Positions 13,301 to 23,590 of a DNA stretch of 64,000 nucleotides are shown piece after piece; position 1 is the first letter of the stretch; each line of letters opens with the position of its first letter. The notes under the pieces are model-generated. The model was given only the letters and a program-made list of their open reading frames with translations. It searched no databases and was not told the DNA's origin. This stretch comes from Tetradesmus obliquus (lineage: Eukaryota > Chlorophyta > Chlorophyceae > Sphaeropleales > Scenedesmaceae), in contig CP126192.1 of NCBI GenBank assembly GCA_030272155.1, forward strand, positions 8,528,501 to 8,592,500, given 5' to 3'. The position numbers and the translations under genes are program-made.

Positions 13301-13906
13301 CAGAGCCTCGGTATCCGTAGGCCTACGCAAGTGCAGGCGGGCTGCATCCCAGCCATTCTTGCCGGCAAAGACGTTATAGGCACAGCGCAGACCGGCAGCG
13401 GCAAGACAGCAGCGTTCGCTCTGCCGATACTTCAGCACCTGGCGAAAGACCCGTACGGCATCTTCGCTCTCGTGCTGACTCCTACCAGGTTGGTGCTGCT
13501 GTCAGGGAGGAAGAACGGGCAGCAGCGGGTCTTCCTTGTCATGCAGCTGCTCATAGGCACCCTTGATGCTTTAGTATGCGTTTTGAATTCCTTGCATGCC
13601 AGCTGGGAGTGCTGCTCCGCCATGCTTGCCAGGTCTGCTGTCAGCCAGCCCAGCCTGGCACTGGCAGTGTCAGTGTGAGTGCTGCTGCTGCTAGTGCTGC
13701 TGCTGCTATTGCTGCATGACAAGGCACAACCATTGCCTAGACCTGCTGGCAGCATGTTGAATTTTCAGTTCATGTGGTAACTCGCTTGTCTGCATGCACT
13801 GTCAACTTGTGGTCCCTTTGTCATGTGTTGCAGGGAGCTGGCGATGCAGCTTGCTGACCAGTTCAGGGCGTTTGGTGCTGGCATGAGCCTAAAGGTGTGA
13901 GCTGCA
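10316..13906. repeat. Tandem duplication copy 1 (3.59 kb)
   Basis: First copy of a direct repeat with period 3592. It starts 37 bases after the kinase stop and runs through intergenic DNA, the helicase 5' region, helicase exons 1-2 and the first bases of intron 2. All internal open frames recur with identical translations in the second copy, and I saw no difference between the copies. Apart from the helicase part, 10316-13066 holds no gene I can support. Confidence 0.95.
13067..13894 (+). pseudogene. Truncated 5' copy of the DEAD-box helicase gene
   Basis: Exons 13067-13488 and 13834-13894 are identical to exons 1 and 2 of the complete helicase gene downstream (16659-17080, 17426-17486). They encode the N-terminus, the Q motif, motif I (AQTGSGKT) and motif Ia (PTRELAMQ). 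The copy then runs straight into the second repeat unit, so helicase motifs Ib to VI are missing. It is still preceded by a full copy of the presumed promoter region. It may be transcribed, or read through into the second copy by skipping. It is either a very recent tandem duplication or an assembly artefact. Confidence 0.85.
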
Positions 13907-13907
13907 A

Positions 13908-16900
13908 GCAAGCTCCAGCAGGCTCTGCAGTCTGGCACAGTTGCCACGAGGACACCACGTGCATGTGGCAGAGCTCGTGTGCGTGCCAGCTGCCCGGTTG
14001 GTTGGCTGCGTGCTGCCAGCAGCGTTGCTTGCTGCTCCTGTGGCTGGCTTTGGTGGGTGCCAGCTGTTCTGGAGGCGCAGGCTGCAAGCTTACGCGACGC
14101 CAGCATGCACTGCAGCCTGGCACAGTTGAGCTGTGGCTGACCTCGCCAGAGCTTCTCAGCCTTGCAGATAAGCTGCTCCCTTTGCTGGGGGTGTGCTGCT
14201 CGGAGCGCTGGTTGCTGCTCGTGTGGCTGGCGTTGTGATGTGCCAGCTGTTCTGGAGGCACTTGCTGTCGAGCTGCAACCGCTGTGCTGGCCAGCTGCAA
14301 CACTTCTGTGCTGAGTTGCTGGTATGTTCGTTGCTGGCAACACTTTATTTGCCGCTGCCGGCTGCACACCACTGATCATGCGGCTCTGTCGTTTATTTCA
14401 CAGCACTGACTGCACCGCAACCATCACTGTTGCCGTACTGTGGCATGGCGTGCACACGCTTGTGGCCGAGGGTATTGCTGGCTGTTGCCTGCTCATGCGC
14501 GTCTCTGTGTGCGTGTTGTGCGCATCCGTGTGTGTGTGCAGGCACGCCTGTTTCCTGCCAGCCGACTGACAGGCACCCTTTGCACTTCAGGAGGGAGAGT
14601 AGGGTTGTTGCAGTTGTAGCTTGGGCGAGGCTTTGATTATGTACAGGCTGCGGGTTAGGCGGTGGAAGCACCCCTGGGCTGCTGTTTAGTGCAGTGTGTG
14701 TGTAGGTGCATGGCATGTAGAGTTAGCAGCATCACGCCAGCACAGGCGTTGCTTGTTCTGTTGTGTTCAGTGTCAGGCTGGCACGCCTGTCTATTGTCTA
14801 GTGGTACATAGCTTGTAGTTAGGGGCGGGTGTAGGTAGAAGGGGTGGGGAGGAGGGTGTATGCAACTTTGAGCAATGCATGGGTCATCTTTGCTGCGATA
14901 CATATTGGGACGCACTGTAAAGACCTGGGTGCCGTGCCACTGTCCTTGGCTGCTTGTGGCCCGTCTGTCTGCCGACTGTATCAGCTGTTGCATTTGTGCT
15001 GGGGGCTGCTCAAGGCACGTGTGCTGATGGCCGCACGTGTGGTGTGCACCAGCACAGTGCTTTGCTGCAGGATAGCTGCTGCAGCAAGCTGCACATTGTG
15101 CGGATGATGCTGGTGCTAGCAACTCCAGTTACCTGTATAAGTCGTAGCACCGCTTCTGTCATTGATGCCACCAGCAGCGAATGCACTGGTAAAACGCTTG
15201 CTGTGTGAACTGCTGACCTGCTCTGGCTTCTATGTTCGGCTGCTGTGCTGAGCGCATCAGTGCTGCTGCTATAGGCCCTGGTTTGCCCTTCACTATCTGA
15301 CGCAAGCAATTTGTATAGAAGCAATCTGCGCATGGTGAACGCAAGAATTCACATGCGGTGCACCTGGCTTCAACAAGCAGGGCTGCATTGATTGTAGGTG
15401 ATGCTCCTAGTGCGCTCAGTGCTACGCAGCACACATGCTTTTATTGACTGCGGGTGGCTGATCCCGAGGTGTGCATTTGTGGCCAACTCTGTGGCGTTAG
15501 CGAATGCACTTAGGGACGTGCGCTGCAGTTGATGTATTGCGACCCATAACGCCTTGGGGTTGCGGGGTGGCGCCGGCAGCGTTGGCCGTGCATACGTAAC
15601 CCACACTGCTCGCAACACCTTGTACTACGTAGTACGTATACAAGCCAGCTGTGCCAGAGGGGCTGCTGCTAGGATTGCATGGCAAGGACAGATATGACGG
15701 CACTGTGAGGCGTCATGTGGTTTATGAGGCTGTTGACGCGTGGTGCTTGCAGCAGCCTGCTTCGTATATTTGCAACCTGGATTTGCTGTGGCGTGGAGCT
15801 GGTGACTCATAGCAGCTGGCTTCACGAGCGCGATGGCCAGAGCACAGCACGCGCGGGTATAGCCATGCTGTTGACGGGCCAGCAGTGTTGGCGCTGGTTG
15901 CTGTCTTTTCCGTTGTTGAGGGTGCGGCTTCCCTCTGCATATCTCATTACTACCCATTAATTGTACCTGCCGCGTGATCCTGTTGATGCTTGTGTCTTCC
16001 GCGCGTGATCTCCCCCTCGCATAAGGCTTGCCCAGTCGGCACTTGGATGTTGATATGCAGGCGCGTGTTGCAGTTGGAGAAAGTTTCCAATGCTGTGCCT
16101 GCAGGGCTTGCCACCTTCGTGATGATGCACACGGTTGTGTGGCTCAGCCGCATGCTGCCTCTGATTACTTTCATTTGACCGGTGTGCCGCACGTATTCGC
16201 AAGTTGTATCACACTCCTGCTAGTTAACCTGACAATCTGGTCATGGCATGCTATGGCCTAAACATCTCGCTTGCGGCTGCTGTGCGCCAGCAATGGCCTG
16301 AACGTGCTTACGGGACGAAAGCTGGCCATGGCAGTGGGGTGTAGATGGCTTTACAAATTCGCATGTAGGAGTGAAGCTTACAAGCACGGGCCTGTACGCA
16401 TCTGTGGGGCTGTTGTATGCATGACTGAGCTGTCATGACAACGTTTTGTAACACATAACAAGTCAACCTGACACTTGACGTGTGAGTACACATGAGTCTG
16501 CGCATGGGTTAGAACTGCGTGTTAGGTTATCTGTTATGCACCGTGCACGCTTACGCAAATCAGCAGTTGCTGTTCGTCCTGCCGCGCCTGCGCCCAACAC
16601 AACAGCTGCTTTGTGAAGAGTGCCTCCTCTGCACAGCTGTTCTGGTGTGCCAGCAAGCATGGCAGAGGCAGAGGACGCTGTGCAGCTGTTCTCTCGCAAG
16701 TCATCAGGGAAAAGGAAGAAGTCCCAGCAGGCGAACGGGGCTGCAGACGAGTCTGCACCCAAGAGGCAGCAGCAGGAGGCTGGGGCAGCAGCAGCACTGC
16801 CGGAGCGGGCGCAGGGCGAGGCCAGCACTAGTGAAAGCACAGCAGCTAGCTTCAAGGAACTAGGCGTATCAGGCTGGCTTTGTAGCGTTGTGCAGAGCCT

Positions 16901-17498
16901 CGGTATCCGTAGGCCTACGCAAGTGCAGGCGGGCTGCATCCCAGCCATTCTTGCCGGCAAAGACGTTATAGGCACAGCGCAGACCGGCAGCGGCAAGACA
17001 GCAGCGTTCGCTCTGCCGATACTTCAGCACCTGGCGAAAGACCCGTACGGCATCTTCGCTCTCGTGCTGACTCCTACCAGGTTGGTGCTGCTGTCAGGGA
17101 GGAAGAACGGGCAGCAGCGGGTCTTCCTTGTCATGCAGCTGCTCATAGGCACCCTTGATGCTTTAGTATGCGTTTTGAATTCCTTGCATGCCAGCTGGGA
17201 GTGCTGCTCCGCCATGCTTGCCAGGTCTGCTGTCAGCCAGCCCAGCCTGGCACTGGCAGTGTCAGTGTGAGTGCTGCTGCTGCTAGTGCTGCTGCTGCTA
17301 TTGCTGCATGACAAGGCACAACCATTGCCTAGACCTGCTGGCAGCATGTTGAATTTTCAGTTCATGTGGTAACTCGCTTGTCTGCATGCACTGTCAACTT
17401 GTGGTCCCTTTGTCATGTGTTGCAGGGAGCTGGCGATGCAGCTTGCTGACCAGTTCAGGGCGTTTGGTGCTGGCATGAGCCTAAAGGTGTGAGCTGCA
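13908..17498. repeat. Tandem duplication copy 2 (3.59 kb)
   Basis: Second copy of the 3592-period direct repeat. It contains the 5' end of the complete helicase gene. The left and right breakpoints of the unit share the short word CTGCA. A few extra bases (AGCA) lie at the internal junction near 13903-13910, which fits microhomology-mediated joining. Confidence 0.95.
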
Positions 17499-18874
17499 GC
17501 TGCCTGCCTGCCTAATTGCAACCAACACAGGCTGCTGCTGTCAGCAGCGTTCAGCAGCAGCAGCAGCAGCAGCAGCAGTTGATCAGTGCCACAGTCACAG
17601 CAGTATGGTGGCTGTGCAGCATGCGCCGCTGCCTCATACAACATCCACTGACAGCGTCAACAGCAGCTGGCATCAGCACACTCCAGCCGTGCACACCTCA
17701 TGCTGCACTGCACAGCAACTGGGCTGTTGCTCGGGCTTTGTGCTCAAGTATAGCATCACCACACATTGCTGCGCATCTCATAATTGATATGTTTCATTGA
17801 ATCCCACAGGATGCCGTGATCATTGGTGGCGTGGAGCAGCAGCAGCAGGCGCAGGCGCTGGCACGGCGGCCACACGTGGTGGTGGCCACGCCCGGGCGGC
17901 TGGCAGCGCTGGTGCAGTCTGACAGCTCACTGGGAGCAGGTGAGCCCAGCAGGCAGGGTGCTGCAGTAGTGCTGGTTGACAGCAGTGCAAATCTGATAGA
18001 GAGGGAAGCAGCATGGCAGCAGCGCCATGCGGCGCAGTTCTGTGCAGTAGCAGTGATGTCTGATAGCAGTGCACGCCTGGGCGGCTGGCGGCACTGGTGC
18101 AGTCAGACAGCTCACTAGGGGCAGGTGAGTGCAGGCAGTGGGTTGCGGGAAGAGGAAAAGCAGATCGACAGCAGTGTTGTACGATGGCATTGCAGATTGG
18201 CAGCAGCGTTGCAAGAAGAGGCAGGCTCCTGCAGGCGCATCGTGCCAGTGCGCAAGCACACAGAGTGGTACTTGCCGAGCGGCAGCCGCAGACATGGCAG
18301 CATGCACGCTGCGCCCCTGCACCCACACGCTGCTGAGTAAATGGGAGCTGATGAGCCCAGCAGGCGTTGCCCTGGCTGCAGCAGTGCTGCTTTTACAGCT
18401 GCGCCGTGTAGTAGCATTGCTGGCAGTGCAGAGCGCTGCAGCAGTGCTGCTAGAGACATGGCAGCTTGGCAGCAGCATTGCATGGCCGCAGTGCTGTAAA
18501 GGGAGAGTTTTCATTTCAAAACATGGAAGCAGGGAGAAAGGCCATCAAACGGCGCTGCCAATACACAGCACCGCAGTCTATCAGCAGTGCTGTGAATTAG
18601 CAGCGCTGTATGATAGCATTTTGAGCACTAGCAGCAGCTTTGCCAGAAGAGGCAGGCGGCTGTTCCTCAGTGAAGCAGCTGCAGGCGCAGCCGCAGCCCT
18701 GCTGCTACTGGGCAAGCTAATAGAGTGATGTTGCAACACCAGCAGTTGAGGCAGCGTGCACACTGCGCTGCTGCACCCACACAGCTGCTGCAGCTGCTGC
18801 TGCAGCAACCGTCTGCCGCCGAACGAACTAATGTCTAACAGCCATTGTGCCTCTGTCGCCGTCGCCGTTGCCGC

Positions 18875-18907
<33 letters not shown>

Positions 18908-19149
18908 AGGCTTTTCCCGAGTGGCCTACCTGGTCATGGATGAGGCGGATTGCCTGCTGGACCCTTCTTTTGAGCAGACCTGCGCGTGCTGCTGCCGCTG
19001 CTGCTGCTGCAGGAACCGCCTGCCCCGTAGCACTGTCGTTCTACAGTAATGTGTGCCGCTGCTGCTGCTGCAGGATTCAGCCGTGTGGCCTACCTGGTTA
19101 TGGATGAGGCCGACCGCCTGCTGGACCCCTCCTTTCTCTCGCTCATGCG

Positions 19150-19183
<34 letters not shown>

Positions 19184-22100
19184 GCTGCCGCTGCAGGTTT
19201 CAGCCGGGTGGCATACCTAGTGATGGACGAGGCGGATCGCCTGCTGGACCCCTCCTTTGAGGCCGACCTGCGCGTGCTGCTGCCGCTGCTGCCTGAGCCC
19301 AGCCGCCGGCAGAGCCTGCTGTTCAGCGCGACACTGACTCCTAGTCTGGTCAAGCTGCAGGCGGCCAGCTTGGCTGATGCTCACGTGTTCCAGGTGGGTG
19401 GCGGCGTGTTGGAGCACAGTCTTTGGCAGTTGTTTGGGGCTTGGGGAAAGGGGTGACGTTTCAGCCTGGCTTCAAAGGATGCCGATTCAAGCCTTGACAG
19501 GCCAGACTGGTGGCTATGTGTGGTTGACATTGAGGGCAGAGTACAAAGGAGGTTTCGGCCGCCGGCAGAGCCTGCTGTTCAGTGCCACACTGACGCCCAG
19601 CCTGGTCAAGCTGCAGGCGGCCAGCCTGGCTGATGCACATGTGTTCCAGGTGGGCTGATATTGCAGTGCACGATCTTTGCATGGCAGGTGCAGCGCTGGC
19701 ACAGAGAAACAGCATTCTGGCATCTTCATTTATTCCTCGCAGCCGGCCCTTGCTGACGCATGCACGTGCTGCTGCTGCTGCTGCTGCTGCTGCCGCGCAG
19801 GCGTACGAAGGCTTGCGAACAGCTGACCGCCTGGATGAGCAGTACGTGTTCATCCCACAGAAGGTCAAGGACGTGTACCTGCACCACCTGCTGCTGCACA
19901 GCCTGGCCTCACTGCAGCAGCAGCAGCAGCAGCCGGGAGCACCAGCAGCAGCAGCAGCAGCAGCAGATGCGGAGGCCGCGGGCTTCAAGCGAGTGCGCAG
20001 CGCCATCATTTTTGTGTCCACCTGCAAGGGCTGCCACATGCTGAGCCTGCTGCTGCGGGAGCTGGGGCTGCCCGCTGCTGCACTGCATTCAGGTGAGCAG
20101 CGGCGGATGCTTTTCTGCTGGATTATTAGTTGTCAGTTTCATCACATGTGTGTGGGGCCTGGTTCTGTGTGGCTGTGCTGGTGCGGTGTATCTATTGCCA
20201 GTGGCGGGGCCCCGCTGAAATACGACTTGAAGCAAGTGGGCTGCTTAGCGGCGCCCCAAGCAAGCTCTAGCTGCCACATGCTGAGCCTGCTGCTGCGGGA
20301 GCTGGGGCTGCCTGCTGCTGCGCTGCATTTGGGTGAGCAGCGGCGGATGCTTGCTTGTTGGGTGGATAGGTTGTTGTCTGCATGTGTGTGGGATGGTTCT
20401 GTCTGGCTGCGTTGGTGCGGTGTATCTATTGACATTGGCGGGGCCCCGCTAAGGGGGGTGACATACGACTTGAGTCAAGTGGGCTGCTCAGTGGCGCCAT
20501 AAGCAAGCTCTAGCTGCCACATGCTGAGCCTGCTGCTGCGGGAGCTGGGGCTGCCCGCTGCTGCGCTGCATTCAGGTGAGCAGCTTTGCTTTGAACACCA
20601 ACTTGAATGTATATGAGCACTAGCATGATGTTGGCTGTGTGTGGCAGGGCCAGGTGGGACATGCTGGCACTGGTGCAGCAAATCCGGGGGAGTTGCCCCT
20701 GCGGGAGCTGGGGCTGCCTGCTGTTGCGCTACATTCAAGTGAGCAGCTGTGTTTTGAAGGGACGAATATATACAAGTAGTGCATGATGTTGGCTGTGTGT
20801 GGCAGGGTGAAGTGGTTGATGCTGGCATGGTTGCAGCAGTCCCTGGGGAGCTGCCTGCGGGAGCTGGGGCTGCCCGCTGCTGCGCTGCATTCAGGTGAGC
20901 AGCTGACAGATAGTTTCATGCTGTGTTGCTGTTGGCGATGTGTGGCAGGGCGGGGTGGGTGACGGGGTGGGGCAGGCAGGGCACTGGTACAGCATTCCCC
21001 TCAAGCATGCCTGCCTCGCATTTCACCGCAACATGGTTTCCTCCGCATGCAGGTCTCAAAAAAGCGGCTCGCTGCGCTGGGCAGCTTCAAGAGCGAGCAC
21101 ATCTGCTCTTGTGCATGCTGCCTCACGGCGTGCCAAAATGCGTGCTGTTGCGCCAGCAGTCAAGTCTCAGAAGCAGCGGCTCGCTGCGCTGGGCAGCTTC
21201 AAGAGCGAGCACGGCTGCTGTCCTTGCATGCCGGCGCTGCCTTGCATCTGGCTGCAGCTTTTGTTACCTCGCGCAGGCAAGGCTGTGGAGCAGCGACTGA
21301 GCAGGCCGGCCAGCCTTTGGTAATGGACGCATGCCCGATTGATCAAGCCGTCCACCATCCAATCACACGGTTGCAATGCGTTGTATTGTCCTGTGCGCAG
21401 GCAAATCTCAGGTTGTATTGTCCTGTGCGCAGGCAAATCTCAGGTTGTATTGTCCTGTGCGCAGGCAAATCTCAGGTTGTATTGTCCTGTGCGCAGGCAA
21501 ATCTCAGGTTGTATTGTCCTGTGCGCAGGCAAATCTCAGAAGCAGCGGCTGGCTGCGCTGGGCAGCTTCAAGAGCGAGCATGTGCCACTGCTGCTGGCCA
21601 CTGACGTGGTGGCAAGGGGGCTGGACATCCCTAGCGTGGACCTGGTGGTGAACTATGACCTGCCGCTGCTGGCAGCGGACTACGTACACAGGTGTAGTGC
21701 TCTTGCTTTGTCATGTTGTTCGTTGTATGTAGCTCGCTGTTTGCATCCCCAGCGTGGACTTTGTTGTCAATGACCTGCCCCTGGTGGCAGCGGACTACGT
21801 GCATAGGTAACTTTTCTATGCAAGCAGGGGGTGTGCTATCCCTTTTTAAAGAGAAAGTTACGTGTGGAGTTTTGTGTTTCCTGTGTCTAGCTCAAACCTG
21901 TGTTTGGTGGTCAACTATGAGCAAGGGGGCTGGACATTCCCAGCATGGACTTGGTTGTCAGTTTTGACCTGCCGCTGCTGGCAGCGGACTACGTGCACAG
22001 GTGAGCGTTGCTTGCTTTGGCTGCAGAGTTCATCGGAGTGCGGGCCTGATGTTGCATGCATGCTGGCTTTCACGTCGCTGCTGTCAGCTGTGCTAGCTGA

Positions 22101-22585
22101 TACAGCCCTGCGTGCACACGCTGCTGCTGCTGCTGCGTGCTGCAGGGTGGGCCGTACCGCGCGCGCTGGCCGTGCCGGCTGGGCCGTGTCCATCAGCAGT
22201 CAGTATGTGCTGTTAGCTGCCACACACACCGACCTGCTACTGCTGCTGCTGCTGCTGCTGCTGCAGGGTGGGTCGTACTGCGCGTGCTGGCCGTGCCGGC
22301 TGGGCGGTGTCCTTCATCACACAATACGATGTGGAGCTGGTGTCTGCAATTGAAGGGCACATAGGCCACAAGCTAGGCGAGCTAGAAATGGATGAGGCAG
22401 CTGTACTGAAGGGCATTACAAGGGTTTACAAGGCCAAGAAAGCAGCAGCACTGGCAGCAATGAATGAGGAAGATAAGCAGGCAGTGGGCATGGGTAGGAG
22501 TGCAGGCAGCAGCAGGCACAAGCGCAGCAACGGTGCTGGTGGAGGCGGCGGGAAGCAGAGGGAAGCTGGCAGCAGCAAGGAGTGA
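16659..22585 (+). CDS. DEAD-box ATP-dependent RNA helicase, DDX49/Dbp8 type, 7 exons
   Basis: Predicted nucleolar RNA helicase of 527 aa, resembling DDX49/Dbp8 (RH36 in plants), which acts in 18S rRNA processing. Exons: 16659-17080, 17426-17486, 17810-17939, 19197-19393, 19801-20092, 21529-21691, 22267-22585; phases agree throughout. Motifs in order: Q motif ([16 protein letters not shown]), I AQTGSGKT, Ia PTRELAMQ, Ib [62 protein letters not shown]. The C-terminal tail is Lys/Arg/Gly-rich. The ATG at 16659 follows an in-frame stop near 16617. A Gln/Ala insertion sits before motif IV. Almost every intron from intron 3 on contains repeated partial exon edges. The subfamily call rests on the C-terminal pattern [13 protein letters not shown] and overall size. 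Family certain, DDX49 assignment probable. Confidence 0.92.
18070..18126 (+). repeat. Intronic copy of helicase exon 3 end
   Basis: Repeats 17890-17945: [10 protein letters not shown] followed by a GGTGAG donor, with substitutions. It lies about 180 bases downstream of the original, in the same orientation. Confidence 0.8.
18870..19140 (+). repeat. Two extra copies of helicase exon 4 start (DEAD motif)
   Basis: Two decoy copies, starting about 18910 and 19072, lie upstream of the true exon (19197). Each follows a CTG-rich tract ending in CAG and encodes [11 protein letters not shown] with Cys or Arg next, then LLDPSF. They differ from each other and from the real exon. Including either would duplicate motif II. 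Confidence 0.85.
19149..19196 (+). repeat. (CTG)n tract at helicase exon 4 acceptor
   Basis: About fourteen CTG/CCG units run into the CAG acceptor used by the exon that encodes the DEAD motif. Similar tracts precede the decoy copies and the exons at 19801 and 22267. Confidence 0.85.
19560..19658 (+). repeat. Intronic copy of helicase exon 4 end
   Basis: A ~95-base near-copy of 19303-19398. It encodes [19 protein letters not shown] and continues to the exon end and a GTGGG donor. This is one of the longest partial exon copies in the window. Confidence 0.85.
20271..20900 (+). repeat. Four intronic copies of helicase exon 5 end
   Basis: Copies of the true exon end (20031-20098) begin near 20271, 20514, 20695 and 20850. 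Each encodes all or part of [20 protein letters not shown], followed by a GTGAG donor. The first two are full-length copies spaced about 242 bases apart; the later two are shorter and more diverged. Confidence 0.85.
21050..21215 (+). repeat. Two intronic copies of helicase exon 6 start
   Basis: Segments at about 21050-21100 and 21163-21212 encode [12 protein letters not shown] with a preceding AG. They match the true exon start at 21529 but lack motif V. Confidence 0.8.
21380..21539 (+). repeat. Five tandem 32-bp units, each a splice acceptor
   Basis: A head-to-tail array with units starting at 21380, 21412, 21444, 21476 and 21508. Each unit reads through TTGTATTGTCCTGTGCGCAG into GCAAATCTCAG, that is, the last 20 intron bases plus the first 11 exon bases of helicase exon 6. 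Only the last unit continues into the full exon. Confidence 0.95.
21740..22010 (+). repeat. Two intronic copies of helicase exon 6 end
   Basis: Copies near 21747-21810 and 21920-22005 encode diverged versions of the exon end (ending AADYVHR), each followed by a GGT donor-like site. Confidence 0.8.
22139..22205 (+). repeat. Intronic copy of helicase exon 7 start (motif VI)
   Basis: After a CTG tract and CAG, the sequence encodes [15 protein letters not shown] and then diverges. The true exon starts at 22267 with the same residues and a second CTG tract. Confidence 0.85.
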
Positions 22586-22676
22586 GGCTCTACTTGTGTA
22601 TGAGAATAGCATCTCATCAGCGCAATTTTCTATACGCCTGTTATTGGCTGGGGTCGTCCTTTTGCTGGGTGGTGTC

Positions 22677-22681
22677 TGTAA
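22677..22681 (+). terminator. TGTAA poly(A) signal of the helicase gene
   Basis: TGTAA, the usual polyadenylation signal of chlorophycean algae, lies 92 bases after the helicase stop codon. No equally clear signal was found close behind the kinase, PQQ or SLX1 stops. Confidence 0.6.
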
Positions 22682-22957
22682 TGCATCCTGACTGCCTGTC
22701 GTCTCGCCTATTGGCAGCTGCCTATGAACTGTATGTGGCTGTGTGCGCATGCAGTGTGCGTGGGTGGGGCAGCGTTCCTGCACCAGATGCGTTGGGCCAG
22801 TGCTTAGGGGCAAGGCCCTTGTCACACACATTGCAAGGCGCATATTCCTTTGGCATGCCCTGCAACACGGTTACAACATCGCTAGGCATCCTCTTCTCCT
22901 GGTGGCGGCCTTGCATTGCACTTTGCATATGTCTTTGCTTGACACCAACGTAACAAG

Positions 22958-22965
22958 CATTCTTA
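22958..22965. repeat. Left 8-bp target-site duplication
   Basis: CATTCTTA, repeated exactly at 26262-26269 on the other side of the transposon. Confidence 0.75.
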
Positions 22966-23426
22966 GGGCCCGTTTCTTTGGCCGTGAACACATGACCGTG
23001 ACCGTGTTGTGTCACTCCGTTAACGGCGTGATGGGCATGACGGGGTTTCTGAGCACCGTGTCTCGTGACCGTCATGCCCGGTGACCCAGCTGGGTGTGTC
23101 TGCAGACACGAAGTACACGAAAGTTGATGGACCCAAGGGGTTCATCAACTTCGTGACGATACCCTGTTCTTTTTATTTTCGCTCAAATGCTTTATAATGT
23201 AGTTAGGAACACTTTCCAGTAGGTAACGACGCCGATTAAGCGCTGCCCATGAACTTTCACCCGAGTCAACAACACTTGCCTTACTAGTTTTGGCCCCTGG
23301 CGGCCTCGCAATACACGCATTTCAACCAAGCGATTACATATAGAGCGCATCGAGCAAGCCGAGGAGCCAGAGTTCAGGATTCCGTTCACTGGGTTCCCCA
23401 TCACGGGCTTGTCCACGGTCTATCAC

Positions 23427-23590
23427 TATGGTCACCGAGATGTCCAGCTGCATGTCCAGGCATGTCCAGTTGCATGGTGTGCAACTGGACATGCCATGTG
23501 GCATGTCCAGTGTGAGACTGGACATGGCCATGTCCAGCATGCTGCTGGACATCGAGTAGGTGACTGGACACGATACTGGACACGGCAATT
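23427..23590. repeat. Left subterminal TGTCCAG array
   Basis: About ten TGTCCAG/CTGGACA words in both orientations, some forming palindromes. The outer part (from CTATGGTCACCGAGATGTCC) is the inverted copy of 26119-26162 at the other end. Clustered subterminal motifs are typical transposase-binding regions. Confidence 0.75.

Noticed and set aside
18910..19140. Extra DEAD-motif segments as real alternative exons of the helicase
   Set aside because: They stop matching after ~60 bases, lack a proper donor and would duplicate motif II. Treated as partial copies.
20271..20582. Possible CRISPR-like or phage-type direct repeat arrays
   Set aside because: Repeats are exon fragments with splice sites in a eukaryotic gene, of irregular spacing and without a repeat-spacer structure.
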